A DNA stretch of 37,863 nt. Source: Gemmatimonadota bacterium. Its GTDB lineage: Bacteria > Gemmatimonadota > Gemmatimonadetes > Gemmatimonadales > GWC2-71-9. The stretch's first letter is position 1. Every line of letters starts with the position of its first letter. Shown here piece by piece: positions 7,771 to 16,621 of this stretch. Where the stretch lies: contig QKDC01000175.1 in the NCBI GenBank assembly GCA_003246755.1, positions 1 to 37,863 of the forward strand, read 5' to 3'. The translations under genes and the position numbers were made by a program. Under the pieces are notes generated by a model that saw only the letters and a program-made list of their open reading frames with translations, was not told the origin of the DNA and ran no database searches.

Positions 7771-9345
7771 ATGCGAAATCTCATCACCTTACTCGTGCTG
7801 TCGGCCGCCCTGACCGGGCTGCCGCTTTCCGGTCAGGCCGCAGCCCAGGATCGGGTCGCCCCACCACGTCTCGTGGTCTTCATCGCGGTTGACCAAATGC
7901 GTCCCGACTATTTCACCCGATATGCCGACCAGTTCACCGGTGGACTGAAGCGGTTCTATCACGAGAGTGCGTTCTACACACGCGGGGAACAAGACCACGC
8001 ACTGACGGAAACAGCTCCCGGCCATGCCACGATGTTGACCGGAAGGTCGCCGGCCAGCGTCGGGATCGTGTCGAACACTCTCGGCGTGCCGGATCCGGAA
8101 TCTCCGATCGTCGCCTTGGACGGTCCGGGAGCTTCTCCTCGTCGATTCCGTGGCACAACCCTGTACGACTGGATGAAGAAGGCAGATGGCGGCGTGAGGG
8201 TTCTTTCTGTCTCCCGAAAGGACCGTGGTGCGATCCTCCCGATCGGTCGGGCCAAGGTGCCGGTGTACTGGTACATCAGTGGCTTCTTCACGACGAGCAC
8301 CTGGTATGCCGACGCCATTCCCGACTGGTTACGGCGATGGAACCGGAGGGGAGGAGCGTATCAACTCGCCGGAATGACATGGGATCTCCTTCTCCCGGAA
8401 GACCAGTACGACGAACCCGACGATCAGCCCTGGGAGTACGGCGGTCGGGCAACGACGTTCCCCCATCGGCTCTCCAGCGACAGTCTTCGCGTGGTCAACG
8501 AGCTCATCTCCACCCCGTGGACCGACTCGTTGACCCTCGACGTAGCGCTCGAGGGCGTCCACGCCTTGGAGCTTGGGCGAAGGAACCGCCCGGACCTGCT
8601 TTCGATCTCCCTGTCGTCGACCGACGCGGTCGGACATGGGTGGGGCCCCGACTCACGCGAAATCCACGATCAACTCCTCCGGCTCGATCATTGGTTGGGC
8701 TGGTTCATGGATTCGCTGGCCACGATGGTTCCCCGCGATCGCACCCTCTACGTGCTGACCTCCGATCACGGCGTTCAGTCGTTTCCCGAGCAACGCGATG
8801 CCGCAGGCAAGATGGGTGGACGGGTCGTCCTGGGCGGCATCATGCTCGGCGTCAACGACATCCTCGAAACGAAATACAGCAGGTCATTTGGGCTGAGCTT
8901 CGACAATGGCTTGCTCTACGGCGATGTCTCGGCGCTGCGGAGGGCCGGGGTAGACGTTGACAGCCTCGCTTCCTCCCTGGCCTCGCTGGTGGCGAATCAA
9001 ACGGGGGTCACTGGGGTCTTCACGCCAACGTCGCTGGCGGAAGCAACGGAAGACAATCGAGCCGCCGCCATGTGGCGCCGCTCGATTCCTTCCGATTTCG
9101 AGTGGCTCGTTGCGGCGAATCTCGCCCCAGGGTACCTCTGGAGCTACAGCAGTTTCACCACGACGCATGGCACGACAAACAGCGCCGATGTTCTCGTTCC
9201 GATTGCGTTCATGGGGAAGGGTATTGCGCCCGGCCGGTACACGCGCGCCCGTACGGTGGATATCGCCCCGACCATTGCGGCCTACCTTGGGATCAAACCA
9301 CTGGAGGCGGTTGAAGGTGAGGTCTTGAAAGAAATCGTGCCCTAG
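7771..9345 (+). CDS. PafA-like alkaline phosphatase
   Basis: This is a 524-residue secreted phosphatase of the type I phosphodiesterase/PafA branch of the alkaline-phosphatase superfamily, which releases phosphate from monoesters with two zinc ions. A Sec signal peptide ends near AAAQD (residue 26). D41 (AVDQMRPDYF) is a metal ligand. T81, at the start of TAPGHATMLTG, fits the nucleophile, N102 follows in IVSNTLG, and K150/R152 lie in SRKDRG. These four match the T79, N100, K162 and R164 active-site set of PafA, which favours monoesterase over diesterase activity. SSTDAVGHGW and LTSDHGVQSF give further zinc ligands. The frame is open from 7639, but the signal peptide and -10 box support ATG 7771. 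The precise in vivo substrate is unknown. Confidence 0.9.
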   Translation: MRNLITLLVLSAALTGLPLSGQAAAQDRVAPPRLVVFIAVDQMRPDYFTRYADQFTGGLKRFYHESAFYTRGEQDHALTETAPGHATMLTGRSPASVGIVSNTLGVPDPESPIVALDGPGASPRRFRGTTLYDWMKKADGGVRVLSVSRKDRGAILPIGRAKVPVYWYISGFFTTSTWYADAIPDWLRRWNRRGGAYQLAGMTWDLLLPEDQYDEPDDQPWEYGGRATTFPHRLSSDSLRVVNELISTPWTDSLTLDVALEGVHALELGRRNRPDLLSISLSSTDAVGHGWGPDSREIHDQLLRLDHWLGWFMDSLATMVPRDRTLYVLTSDHGVQSFPEQRDAAGKMGGRVVLGGIMLGVNDILETKYSRSFGLSFDNGLLYGDVSALRRAGVDVDSLASSLASLVANQTGVTGVFTPTSLAEATEDNRAAAMWRRSIPSDFEWLVAANLAPGYLWSYSSFTTTHGTTNSADVLVPIAFMGKGIAPGRYTRARTVDIAPTIAAYLGIKPLEAVEGEVLKEIVP

Positions 9346-9384
9346 GGGAGGCGTGGAAAGGCGAGCGGCTGGATTTGGTCACCG

Positions 9385-9404
9385 CTGTCCCCCCGGGGGG
9401 ACAG
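9385..9404. repeat. Perfect 20-bp GC palindrome
   Basis: The site has a centre of six C followed by six G, flanked by CTGT and ACAG, and is a perfect palindrome without spacer. It begins 40 bases after the phosphatase stop in a 182-base gap. It could be a terminator stem, but no T run follows, or a protein-binding site. Apart from it, 9346-9527 shows nothing recognisable. Confidence 0.6.
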
Positions 9405-9527
9405 GGCGACGGCTGCGGATCGCGAACCACATACCGTAAACCTCTCCATGACAACAAGATAGTATCGGTGCGCATTGTGGGTCTGACTATTGCCTAGTTG
9501 GGCGTGTACCACCGCCAGGGGGAAGAA

Positions 9528-10139
9528 ATGAGGTTCAAGGTTGCAGGACTCGTGATGGTCATCGCCGCATTCGCGGCGCAAGATGCGGTTGCCCAGCGTC
9601 GCGGGCTCGTCGATATCTCACCGGATCACTACCGTCACGGCTTCTGGCTGAGCGGTGGTCTCGGATGGGGTCAGGAGGCCTACAAGTATGGCAGCGATCC
9701 GTATTCGGAAGGACTGGGCAAGCCGACGTTCTCTCTTGCGATTGGAGGCACTCCCGATGCACATGTCCGGTTGGGTGGGGAAGCCACGGTCTGGGTGAAC
9801 GAATTTCAGGACTTCGATACCGGCGAGAACATCACTGAGACATTGTCGAGTGTGATGCTCACCGCACGCGTCTTTCCGGTTCGCACGAGCGGCTTCTATC
9901 TCAAGGGTGGGGCCGGTCTCGGCGTGACGACCGCCGACGTCGAGTTCGGGTTGGGGAGTTCGGAGACCGGGTTCGGGACTGTCCTGGGGGCAGGGTATGA
10001 GTTGAAGCTTGGAAGGACGCTCTTCATTGCACCCGAGATGACCTGGCACCGTTCCACGTTCGAGAAGCGAGGCGACGACACGCTCCACGAACGGCTGGTC
10101 AATTTCAGCGTCGGAATCACGTGGCAGCCGGGCCGGTAA
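9528..10139 (+). CDS. Small outer-membrane beta-barrel protein
   Basis: This is a 203-residue protein with a Sec signal peptide (hydrophobic segment followed by DAVAQRR) and an eight-strand-type barrel pattern like the OmpA/OmpW-sized outer-membrane proteins. Alternating strands such as HGFWLSGGLGWG, FYLKGGAGLGV, GTVLGAGYELKLG and VNFSVGITW are visible, with an aromatic-rich C-terminal strand. ATG 9528 is preceded by AGGGGGAAG, a good Shine-Dalgarno, and was preferred over the frame start at 9498. The function is not recognisable; structural or small-molecule pore roles are both possible. It is monocistronic by appearance, with the 20-bp palindrome upstream and a strong hairpin downstream. 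Confidence 0.8.
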   Translation: MRFKVAGLVMVIAAFAAQDAVAQRRGLVDISPDHYRHGFWLSGGLGWGQEAYKYGSDPYSEGLGKPTFSLAIGGTPDAHVRLGGEATVWVNEFQDFDTGENITETLSSVMLTARVFPVRTSGFYLKGGAGLGVTTADVEFGLGSSETGFGTVLGAGYELKLGRTLFIAPEMTWHRSTFEKRGDDTLHERLVNFSVGITWQPGR

Positions 10140-10157
10140 GCGAAGTCCTGCTGGCCT

Positions 10158-10212
10158 GATGAGCGAAGGGGTCGAGCGAGAACCAGTGTCTCGCTCGACC
10201 CCTTCGCTCATC
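10158..10212. terminator. Bidirectional hairpin with perfect 23-bp arms
   Basis: Arms 10158-10180 and 10190-10212 are exact reverse complements around a nine-base loop (10181-10189). The hairpin lies between the stop codons of two convergent genes (10139 and 10226), so it can stop transcription from both sides. No long T run follows on either strand. Confidence 0.85.
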
Positions 10213-10225
10213 CGCCCTGCTGTGC

Positions 10226-13200
10226 TTACGGTTCCAGTTCTCCGGTCGGCAGCCCACCATTCCCCTTCACCTTGGCCACCCGAACCTTCTGCTTGAACGT
10301 CTTGCCGGCCACCGTGAGGGTCACCAGGTAGTCGCCGGGGTCCACCAGCGTCTGGCCACCACCAAAACCACCACTCCCGCGAGGCAGGATATCTCGCAGT
10401 GCCCGGAACCCGCCGAGACCCTGGGCGATCTTCCCCATCGGGCTATCGCCGAATCCCCCACCACCGCCACCGCCCTGGCCCACCGGCCCACCCTCACCGG
10501 GTCGCTCGCGGAACGCCGGGACACCAGGGGTCTGGATACCGCCACCTCCACCGCCGCCACCCCCGCCGAACCCTCGGAAGGTCCCCTTGATCAAGTCGGT
10601 CGCCACCGAGTCGAGAGGCTGACGCTCCTCACCGGCCTCGACCAGCGAGTCAACGACCCGGTTGATGCGTTCGGCGATCCGTGCGCTATCCTCGGGCGAA
10701 CGTGGCACCGCACGAGGTGTCGCCTGGAAATTCCAATTCACGCGATGCAGTCCCGAGCGACCAAATCCACTCAGGGAGCGCACCGTGTCACCCATCACAT
10801 CGGTAATCGTGATCTGCGCTCGGCCACGCGCGGCTTCGGGGCCGACGTAGTAGATGATCTCGGCGCCGTGAGGCACGGAGTTGCTTTGGAAGAACATGTG
10901 TCCCAACTCCGCGCCACCGCCCATGTGCCCATCGGGCCTGTCGACGAGTTGATACGCCGTCTTCGGGGTGAATAGATGCGCGTCCGCGACGAGGATATCG
11001 TCGGTCAGTTCCTCGAGCGGCGAAATGTCCACCGCCCAGATCGAGCGACCGTGTGTCCCCGCGACCAACTCCTGATCCCGCGGATGGATCTGCAGATCAT
11101 GGACTGGTACCGTCGGCAGTCCCGCCATGAAGCGCTGCCATGAAGCCCCCCGATTGGCCGAGACATAGGCGCCCACATCGGTGCCGACGAAGAGGAGATT
11201 CGGGTTCCGCGGGTCTTCCCGCACGACATGCACGAAATCCGGGCCGCCCGTTGGGAGGTTGTTGCTGATCGACTTCCAGGTCTCGCCGAAGTCGTTGGAC
11301 ACATATACGTAGGGTGTGAAGTCACCGCTGCGGTGTCCGTCGAAGGTGACGTAGACCCGAGCGGAGTCGTGAGACGACGGTTCGATCCGGCTCACGTAGG
11401 TCATGGGCGGGACACCGGGGAACCGCCCCGTCAGGTCCTTCCACGAGCCACCGTCATTTCGCGTGATCCACACCTTGCCGTCATCGGTCCCGGCATACAG
11501 CAAGCCCGGACGCACCCTGGATTCGTTGAGTGAGACGATGGTGGCGTACTCCTCGGCCCCGGTGGCGTCAATCGTGATGCCACCGGTCGTGCGTGTGCTC
11601 ACCCGGATCTTCATGGTATCGGCCATGGTGAGGTCGGGTGAGATCGGATACATCTCGTCCCCACGCTTGGTGGACTTGAGCACGCGATTCGCCCCGATGT
11701 ACATGACCTGTGGGTTGTGCGGTGAGAGGAAGAAGGGTGTGTTCCAGTTCCAGCGGAGCTCGAGGTCGGCGGAGTCCCGGCTCGCGCGTTGCTGCAGTTG
11801 GGTGACCAACCGCCGGGTGGCGGCTGACATCGGTCTCGTCGTATCGCCACGGACCTTCTTGATCGAGTCGGTCCATGTCGCGTAGACGTCTCGCCACGAT
11901 GGCTTTGAGAGGCCTTGGCGATTGTCGGTTCGGTAGTCGTACCGGCCGATGTTGCCGCCCTGCGACTCGCTGTAGATGATGTTCGGATCGGTGGGATCGG
12001 ACTGCGTGACGAACCCATCGCCCCCACTCACGTTGTACCAACTCTCATTCATGATCGGGCCGTTCCGGCGCCGGCTGGGCCCACACCACGAGCCGTTGTC
12101 CTGCAGGCCCCCACAGACGTTGAACGGGATCGCATTGTCGAGCGAGATGTTGTAGAACTGGCCGATGGCGAAGATGTTGGGATAGATCCAGTTCCCGCCC
12201 TGGTCCCAACTGATCGCGATACCGCCGTCATTCCCGACCACGATGAAATTCGGGTCGTTCGGATCGATCCACATCGCGTGGGTATCCACATGGATCCCCT
12301 GCTGGAAGGTGCGGACCGTGTCGCCGCCATCGCGACTGAAGTTCTGTGGCGTCGAACTCCAGTAGACGCGGTCGGGGTCCTTGGGATCGACGCGAACCTG
12401 GGAGTAGTAGAAGGGCCGGGAATTCTGGTCGGCCACCTTCTTCCAGTTGACCCCACCATCATCGGAACGATAGAGACCGCTCGGCTTGGTCTGGGGCTTG
12501 GCGTCCTTCTCAGGCTTGGGATTCGGCATCGTGTCGGCTTCGACGAGCACATACATGACGTCGGGTTTGCTTCGGGCGATACCGATGCCGATCCGTCCGA
12601 GTGTCGATTCCGGGAGACCATTCCCCGTGACAGCGTTCCACGACTCCCCTCCGTCGGTGCTCTTCCACAGACCACTGCCCGGGCCCCCGCTCTGGAGGTA
12701 GTACGGCCCCCGCTGGCGTTCCCAACTCGAGGCCCAGAGGACGTTCGGGTCTCGCGGATCCATGGCGAGGTCGACGAAGCCGGCTTTGTTGGAAATGAAA
12801 TTGACCAGGCGCCAGTTCTCTCCGCCGTCCGTCGACTTGTAGAGCCCGCGTTCGGGATTGCTGTTCCAGATCGCGCCCAACGCCGCCACCCAAACCGTGT
12901 TGGGATCGGTTGGATGAACCAGGATTCGCCCGATGGCCTGCGTCTCCTTCAGTCCGACGAAGGTCCAGGTCTCGCCGGCGTCGGTGGACTTGTAGACTCC
13001 GCCTCCCGGGGAGATGGAGTTTCTGGAGTCCTCCTCACCCGTGCCCGCGTAGATCACATTGGGATCGGAAGGGGCGATCGCCAGGTCACCCATGGAGATC
13101 ACGCGCCCCACATCGAAGATGGGTTTGAACGTGGTCCCGGCGTTGGTGGTCTTCCAGATCCCGCCACCCGCCGCTGCGACATAGAAGGTGCGCGACGGAC

Positions 13201-13378
13201 TCGGCACGCCCTCCACATCGGTTACCCGGCCCATCATGTTGGCCGGTCCGAGACTCCGCCATCGCATCGAGGCAATGAGGGCTGAATCGAGTGGGGCGCT
13301 GATCTGGGCGGGAAGGGGTTGGGGAAGGGAGGAGACGGCCAGGAGGCCGACGAACGCCAGGAAGGGTCTGGGGTGCAT
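10226..13378 (-). CDS. Sortilin/VPS10-like Asp-box beta-propeller protein with Gly-rich tail
   Basis: This is a 1050-residue secreted protein built mainly from BNR/Asp-box repeats and often annotated as a glycosyl hydrolase or sortilin-like protein. A signal peptide ends at PLPAQ. At least nine Asp-box-like motifs (S/T-x-D/N-x-G-x-x-W/F) are visible, for example KSTDAGETW, KSTDGGENW, KSTDGGESW, RSDDGGVNW, ITRNDGGSW and VSNDFGETW. They indicate one or two large propellers over about residues 40-760. The C-terminal part (about 930-1010) contains glycine runs, including one of ten glycines. A final 40-residue beta segment (GDYLVTLTVAGKTFKQKVRV) may be an anchor. No catalytic residues can be assigned, so carbohydrate or protein binding is as likely as hydrolysis. 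No convincing Shine-Dalgarno precedes ATG 13378. Confidence 0.85.
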   Translation of the reverse strand: MHPRPFLAFVGLLAVSSLPQPLPAQISAPLDSALIASMRWRSLGPANMMGRVTDVEGVPSPSRTFYVAAAGGGIWKTTNAGTTFKPIFDVGRVISMGDLAIAPSDPNVIYAGTGEEDSRNSISPGGGVYKSTDAGETWTFVGLKETQAIGRILVHPTDPNTVWVAALGAIWNSNPERGLYKSTDGGENWRLVNFISNKAGFVDLAMDPRDPNVLWASSWERQRGPYYLQSGGPGSGLWKSTDGGESWNAVTGNGLPESTLGRIGIGIARSKPDVMYVLVEADTMPNPKPEKDAKPQTKPSGLYRSDDGGVNWKKVADQNSRPFYYSQVRVDPKDPDRVYWSSTPQNFSRDGGDTVRTFQQGIHVDTHAMWIDPNDPNFIVVGNDGGIAISWDQGGNWIYPNIFAIGQFYNISLDNAIPFNVCGGLQDNGSWCGPSRRRNGPIMNESWYNVSGGDGFVTQSDPTDPNIIYSESQGGNIGRYDYRTDNRQGLSKPSWRDVYATWTDSIKKVRGDTTRPMSAATRRLVTQLQQRASRDSADLELRWNWNTPFFLSPHNPQVMYIGANRVLKSTKRGDEMYPISPDLTMADTMKIRVSTRTTGGITIDATGAEEYATIVSLNESRVRPGLLYAGTDDGKVWITRNDGGSWKDLTGRFPGVPPMTYVSRIEPSSHDSARVYVTFDGHRSGDFTPYVYVSNDFGETWKSISNNLPTGGPDFVHVVREDPRNPNLLFVGTDVGAYVSANRGASWQRFMAGLPTVPVHDLQIHPRDQELVAGTHGRSIWAVDISPLEELTDDILVADAHLFTPKTAYQLVDRPDGHMGGGAELGHMFFQSNSVPHGAEIIYYVGPEAARGRAQITITDVMGDTVRSLSGFGRSGLHRVNWNFQATPRAVPRSPEDSARIAERINRVVDSLVEAGEERQPLDSVATDLIKGTFRGFGGGGGGGGGGIQTPGVPAFRERPGEGGPVGQGGGGGGGFGDSPMGKIAQGLGGFRALRDILPRGSGGFGGGQTLVDPGDYLVTLTVAGKTFKQKVRVAKVKGNGGLPTGELEP

Positions 13379-13469
13379 GGGATCCGTGCGCGGGTTGTGG
13401 TGGAAAATCAGGACACGCGAACTACGGGAAGGTACGCGAAACTGGCTGGGAACGTTGAATCAGTTTGCA

Positions 13470-13498
13470 TTGACCCCCTCCCGGAAGGGCGCTATACT
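13470..13498 (+). promoter_or_regulatory. Near-consensus promoter of the tRNA operon
   Basis: TTGACC (13470-13475), a 17-base spacer and TATACT (13493-13498) give five of six matches to each element of the primary sigma-factor consensus. Transcription should begin near 13505, just before tRNA-Leu. This is the best promoter in the window and a reference for the others. Confidence 0.8.
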
Positions 13499-13507
13499 CG
13501 TGCCCGC

Positions 13508-13589
13508 GCCCTGGTGGTGAAATTGGTAGACACGCTATCTTGAGGGGGTAGTGCCGAAAGGCGTCCCGGTTCGAATCCGGGCCAGGGCA
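13508..13589 (+). tRNA. tRNA-Leu (anticodon GAG)
   Basis: This is a class II tRNA of 82 bases. Acceptor arms GCCCTGG and CCAGGGC pair fully, and the D arm is GTG/CAC. The anticodon stem CTATC/GGTAG holds a seven-base loop with GAG at 13542-13544. A long variable arm (TGCC GAAA GGCG) is present, and the T arm is CCCGG-TTCGAAT-CCGGG. The discriminator is A and the CCA end is not encoded. Confidence 0.95.
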
Positions 13590-13600
13590 TCCGGCTTTTC

Positions 13601-13672
13601 GCCACTGTAGCTCAGGGGTAGAGCTCTCGATTCGTAATCGAGTGGTCGTCGGTTCGAATCCGACCAGTGGCT
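13601..13672 (+). tRNA. tRNA-Thr (anticodon CGT)
   Basis: This is a 72-base class I tRNA. Acceptor GCCACTG pairs with CAGTGGC, the D stem is GCTC/GAGC, and the anticodon stem CTCGA/TCGAG holds loop TTCGTAA with anticodon CGT (reads ACG, Thr). The T arm is GTCGG-TTCGAAT-CCGAC. CCA is not encoded. It follows tRNA-Leu by 11 bases under the same promoter and ends seven bases before the convergent stop at 13680. Confidence 0.95.
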
Positions 13673-13679
13673 CTCTTTC

Positions 13680-15512
13680 CTACCGCTGTCGATTCTCGAA
13701 GTACCGCACTCCGCCACCGACGTTCCCCACGATCAAGTCCAGATCGCCGTCCCCATCCATGTCGCCAAGCGCCGGCGCCGATATGGGCGGTACGTCGAGG
13801 GCCCAGGTCGTGTCATGCACGAACCGGGGAGTGGTCCGGGTGCCCTGGTTGCGATAGAGCACCAGCCCCCCTTCATCCGATCCGATCAACAGGTCGAGGT
13901 CACCGTCCCCGTCGATGTCGGCGAGCGTCGGCGCACTTCGCCGTCCCACATCGATATCCTCCCAGGTGTCGCTCACGAGCACGAAGTTCGGGGTTCGGGG
14001 AGTCCCCTCGTTCCGATAGAAATTGAGAGGCCCCGAGGCCTCACCAACCAGGAGATCCAGGTCTCCGTCGCCGTCGAGGTCACCCAGGGTGGGTGTTGTG
14101 TTCGTCCCACGCGTGATGGTGATATAGGCTGAGTCCGTGGGTGTCCACACGGGTGCGGCCACTCCACCATCGTTCCGATGGTAGGACACCGTTGCCCCCC
14201 AGCCACCGAGCAACATGTCGAGATCGCCGTCTCCATCGAGGTCGCCCAGCGCCGGTGCAAAGTGATAGCGTCCGGTCACGGGCAAGGCCATTCGCATCCG
14301 GAACGCGGGGGTGCGCGCCGTCCCCACATTTTCGAACCGATAGACCCGGGAGGTACGGCGGTCGAAGGGTTCGATCTTGTTCCCGAGCAGCAGGTCGAGG
14401 TCCCCATCACCATCGAGATCGATCAGCACCGGTATGGACTCACTGCCCACGTCGACCATCGGAAGGAGTTGACTGGTGCGGTGGTTGAACTTTCGCGACG
14501 CATCCTGCTGCAGGTAGTGGAGGTTGGCGATCGTGGTCGTGTTGGGGTCGGAAGAACCGCCGATGACCCCAACCACCAGGTCGAGATGACCGTCACCATC
14601 CACGTCACCGAACGTCGGCGCGTTGTACCCGCTGGTGATGAGTGGTTGCTCTCTGGGAAAGCGAATCGGAGTGTTGCGAAACTCCGGTGAGGCACAGCTC
14701 CCGGTGTTTTCGAAGAGCAACAGACCCGCTTCGAAGAAATCCCCCCAGAAGAGGTCCGGGTCGCCATCTTCATCGTAGTCGACGAAGGCCATGGTATTAG
14801 CCCCGTGGAGTCCGCCCTGTCCGGTGATGATCTCGAGGTCCTGGAATCGTTCGGTCAGGAGCCGAAAGACGGGGACGGGATCGGATTGGGAGGTCGCCTC
14901 GTACCGAAGGATGGTGCCGCTGATCCGCCCGATCAGGAGGTCCTGATACCCGTCGCAATCCAGATCCCCGACCTGGGGGATGTTCTGACGGTCGGAAAAG
15001 ATCGGTGCGCCCGTATCATCCCGCAGCGTGTCCGATGCCGCCACATACCGCGGCCGACCCGGCGTGCCCACGTTGCGTCGGTAGGAGATGTAGCTGAACG
15101 GCTGCTCCGAGAGGAGATCGAGGTCGCCATCCCCATCCATGTCCACCAAACGCGACCACTCGCCGACGTCGAGGTCGAGGTAGCGCCAGGAGCCGAGTCG
15201 GAAGCGGGGGATGCCAGCGTCGGTGCCCTCACGGACGAACGACAACATTCTCCCGGCGTACTCCTGGAGTACCAGATCGAGATCCCCATCCCCGTCGATG
15301 TCCGCCAACTGTGGGCGGGGCAGATTGAAGCCGCCCAAGAATGCGAGTTCGAGATCTCGGCCCGTCGAATCCTCGACACTGAACGGATGAACGACCGGGA
15401 CGAACTCGGCGCTACCGAGTTCCGGAGAGGTGGCTGGGGTCGTGATGTACGATGGAGCGCCGCAGGCTCCGAGTAGGACGCCCACGGCAAGAACGACAGC
15501 GGTTCTCGTCAC
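13680..15512 (-). CDS. FG-GAP/VCBS-repeat calcium-binding lipoprotein
   Basis: This is a 610-residue surface lipoprotein. The signal peptide ends in lipobox LLGAC (C17). The rest is a tandem series of FG-GAP/VCBS units, each carrying an Asp-rich calcium loop of the form DxDGDGDxDL. I count ten, for example DIDGDGDLDL, DMDGDGDLDL, DLDCDGYQDL, DYDEDGDPDL and DVDGDGHLDL. This spacing (roughly 50-60 residues) predicts a beta-propeller like the integrin alpha headpiece. Two loops deviate from the consensus. No catalytic domain is seen; adhesion or ligand binding is the likely role. Its ATG overlaps the stop of the upstream propeller gene by four bases, so it is translated as the third gene of that operon. 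Confidence 0.88.
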   Translation of the reverse strand: MTRTAVVLAVGVLLGACGAPSYITTPATSPELGSAEFVPVVHPFSVEDSTGRDLELAFLGGFNLPRPQLADIDGDGDLDLVLQEYAGRMLSFVREGTDAGIPRFRLGSWRYLDLDVGEWSRLVDMDGDGDLDLLSEQPFSYISYRRNVGTPGRPRYVAASDTLRDDTGAPIFSDRQNIPQVGDLDCDGYQDLLIGRISGTILRYEATSQSDPVPVFRLLTERFQDLEIITGQGGLHGANTMAFVDYDEDGDPDLFWGDFFEAGLLLFENTGSCASPEFRNTPIRFPREQPLITSGYNAPTFGDVDGDGHLDLVVGVIGGSSDPNTTTIANLHYLQQDASRKFNHRTSQLLPMVDVGSESIPVLIDLDGDGDLDLLLGNKIEPFDRRTSRVYRFENVGTARTPAFRMRMALPVTGRYHFAPALGDLDGDGDLDMLLGGWGATVSYHRNDGGVAAPVWTPTDSAYITITRGTNTTPTLGDLDGDGDLDLLVGEASGPLNFYRNEGTPRTPNFVLVSDTWEDIDVGRRSAPTLADIDGDGDLDLLIGSDEGGLVLYRNQGTRTTPRFVHDTTWALDVPPISAPALGDMDGDGDLDLIVGNVGGGVRYFENRQR

Positions 15513-16621
15513 CTGCAGGTCGAAGGCGTCTCGGGAACCGTGACAGGTGCCGGAACACCGATTCCGGCCGCGTAGTTGCCGACCGGGATCATCGCTTCCA
15601 CCGTGAGGGTCGGGATGCAGATCGCGGCAAGGTAGCCATGCGTGACCGGTCTTCCACCCTCATGGTCGTGCGCCCCGCCCGCCTGCGATCGATTGCTGAC
15701 GTAGACATACCGGCCATCGGGCCCGAATCCCACGCCATGGGGTTGGGCGAACCGCTCGTCACGAATCACCTGTCGAACGGTCCAGGTGTCGGTGGCAACG
15801 ACGGTCACGGCATTGGCTCGCAGGTTGGTCACGAACACGGTCTGACCATCGAGTGAGAACCCGGGCTCGAAGGGACCCTCCTCCATGGGGATCGATCGCC
15901 GAAAGACGGGCCGGTCCGGGTTGGTCACGTCGAACACCAGCAACTGATTACTCGATTCGGCGGTGACCACGAGCCAGCGACCATCGGGTGAGATCGCGAA
16001 TTGGGTGAAGGTGTGAAGCGGGCCATCGACATCCACCAACTCGACTACCCCATCCTCCAGCCGGACACTCGCCAGTTGATTGACGCCGAGACTCGCGACG
16101 TAGGCGTGGGAGCCGGTGGGGTGGAGAATCAGGGCGTGAGGTCGAGGGAAGAAGACGCCGATCTCGTCGACGCGCTCCATGTCGGACGGTCGAACAACGG
16201 TCAGAAGCCGCGGCGGATTGACGGCGGCCATGGAGTGCGCCACGACCAGGAGATCCTTCGTCGGATGGAGCGACATGAGACCGGGGACCGGCATGTCGAT
16301 AGAGCCCACGATGCGGTTCTCACGGTCGAACTTGAGGACCTTTCCACCGCCGATCAGCGTGAGATACCAGAACTCCCCGTTCGGTGCCACCATCGCGTGG
16401 TGGGGTTTGGCGTTGGCGGCGAAACCCATCTGCTGGAGGTCGAGGGTTTCGATCACCTCGTGGCTGGTGAGGCTTACGATCGACACCGTGGCATCATCCT
16501 GGTTGGTCACGTAGAGACGATCGGCCTGCGATGCCTGCATCTGGAGCGCGACCGTCGTGCGGGGAGCACTCGCCGCACACGCCGCGGCAAACAGAAACGC
16601 AACCGCCGAACCCCTGCTCAT
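15509..16621 (-). CDS. YVTN/YncE-like secreted beta-propeller protein
   Basis: This is a 370-residue exported protein with an N-terminal signal segment (AVAFLFAAACAASA). It then carries repeated strands of the YVTN/cytochrome D1-like seven-bladed propeller: LYVTNQDDATVSIVSL, FWYLTLIGGGKVLKF, AYVASLGVNQLASVRL, LLVFDVTNPDRPV, VFVTNLRANAVTVV and YVYVSNRSQAGG. An AAACAAS sequence could be a weak lipobox, so lipid anchoring is possible. A His/Asp cluster, AGGAHDHEGG, lies near the end and might bind metal. No enzymatic residues are recognised. It is the middle gene of three, with four-base overlaps at both ends (15509-15512 and 16618-16621), implying tight co-translation with its neighbours. Confidence 0.82.
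   Translation of the reverse strand: MSRGSAVAFLFAAACAASAPRTTVALQMQASQADRLYVTNQDDATVSIVSLTSHEVIETLDLQQMGFAANAKPHHAMVAPNGEFWYLTLIGGGKVLKFDRENRIVGSIDMPVPGLMSLHPTKDLLVVAHSMAAVNPPRLLTVVRPSDMERVDEIGVFFPRPHALILHPTGSHAYVASLGVNQLASVRLEDGVVELVDVDGPLHTFTQFAISPDGRWLVVTAESSNQLLVFDVTNPDRPVFRRSIPMEEGPFEPGFSLDGQTVFVTNLRANAVTVVATDTWTVRQVIRDERFAQPHGVGFGPDGRYVYVSNRSQAGGAHDHEGGRPVTHGYLAAICIPTLTVEAMIPVGNYAAGIGVPAPVTVPETPSTCR

Noticed and set aside
11915-13285. Open frame of 456 codons on the plus strand opposite the sortilin-like gene
   Set aside because: It mirrors the Asp-box gene in the opposite frame and shows no domain of its own.
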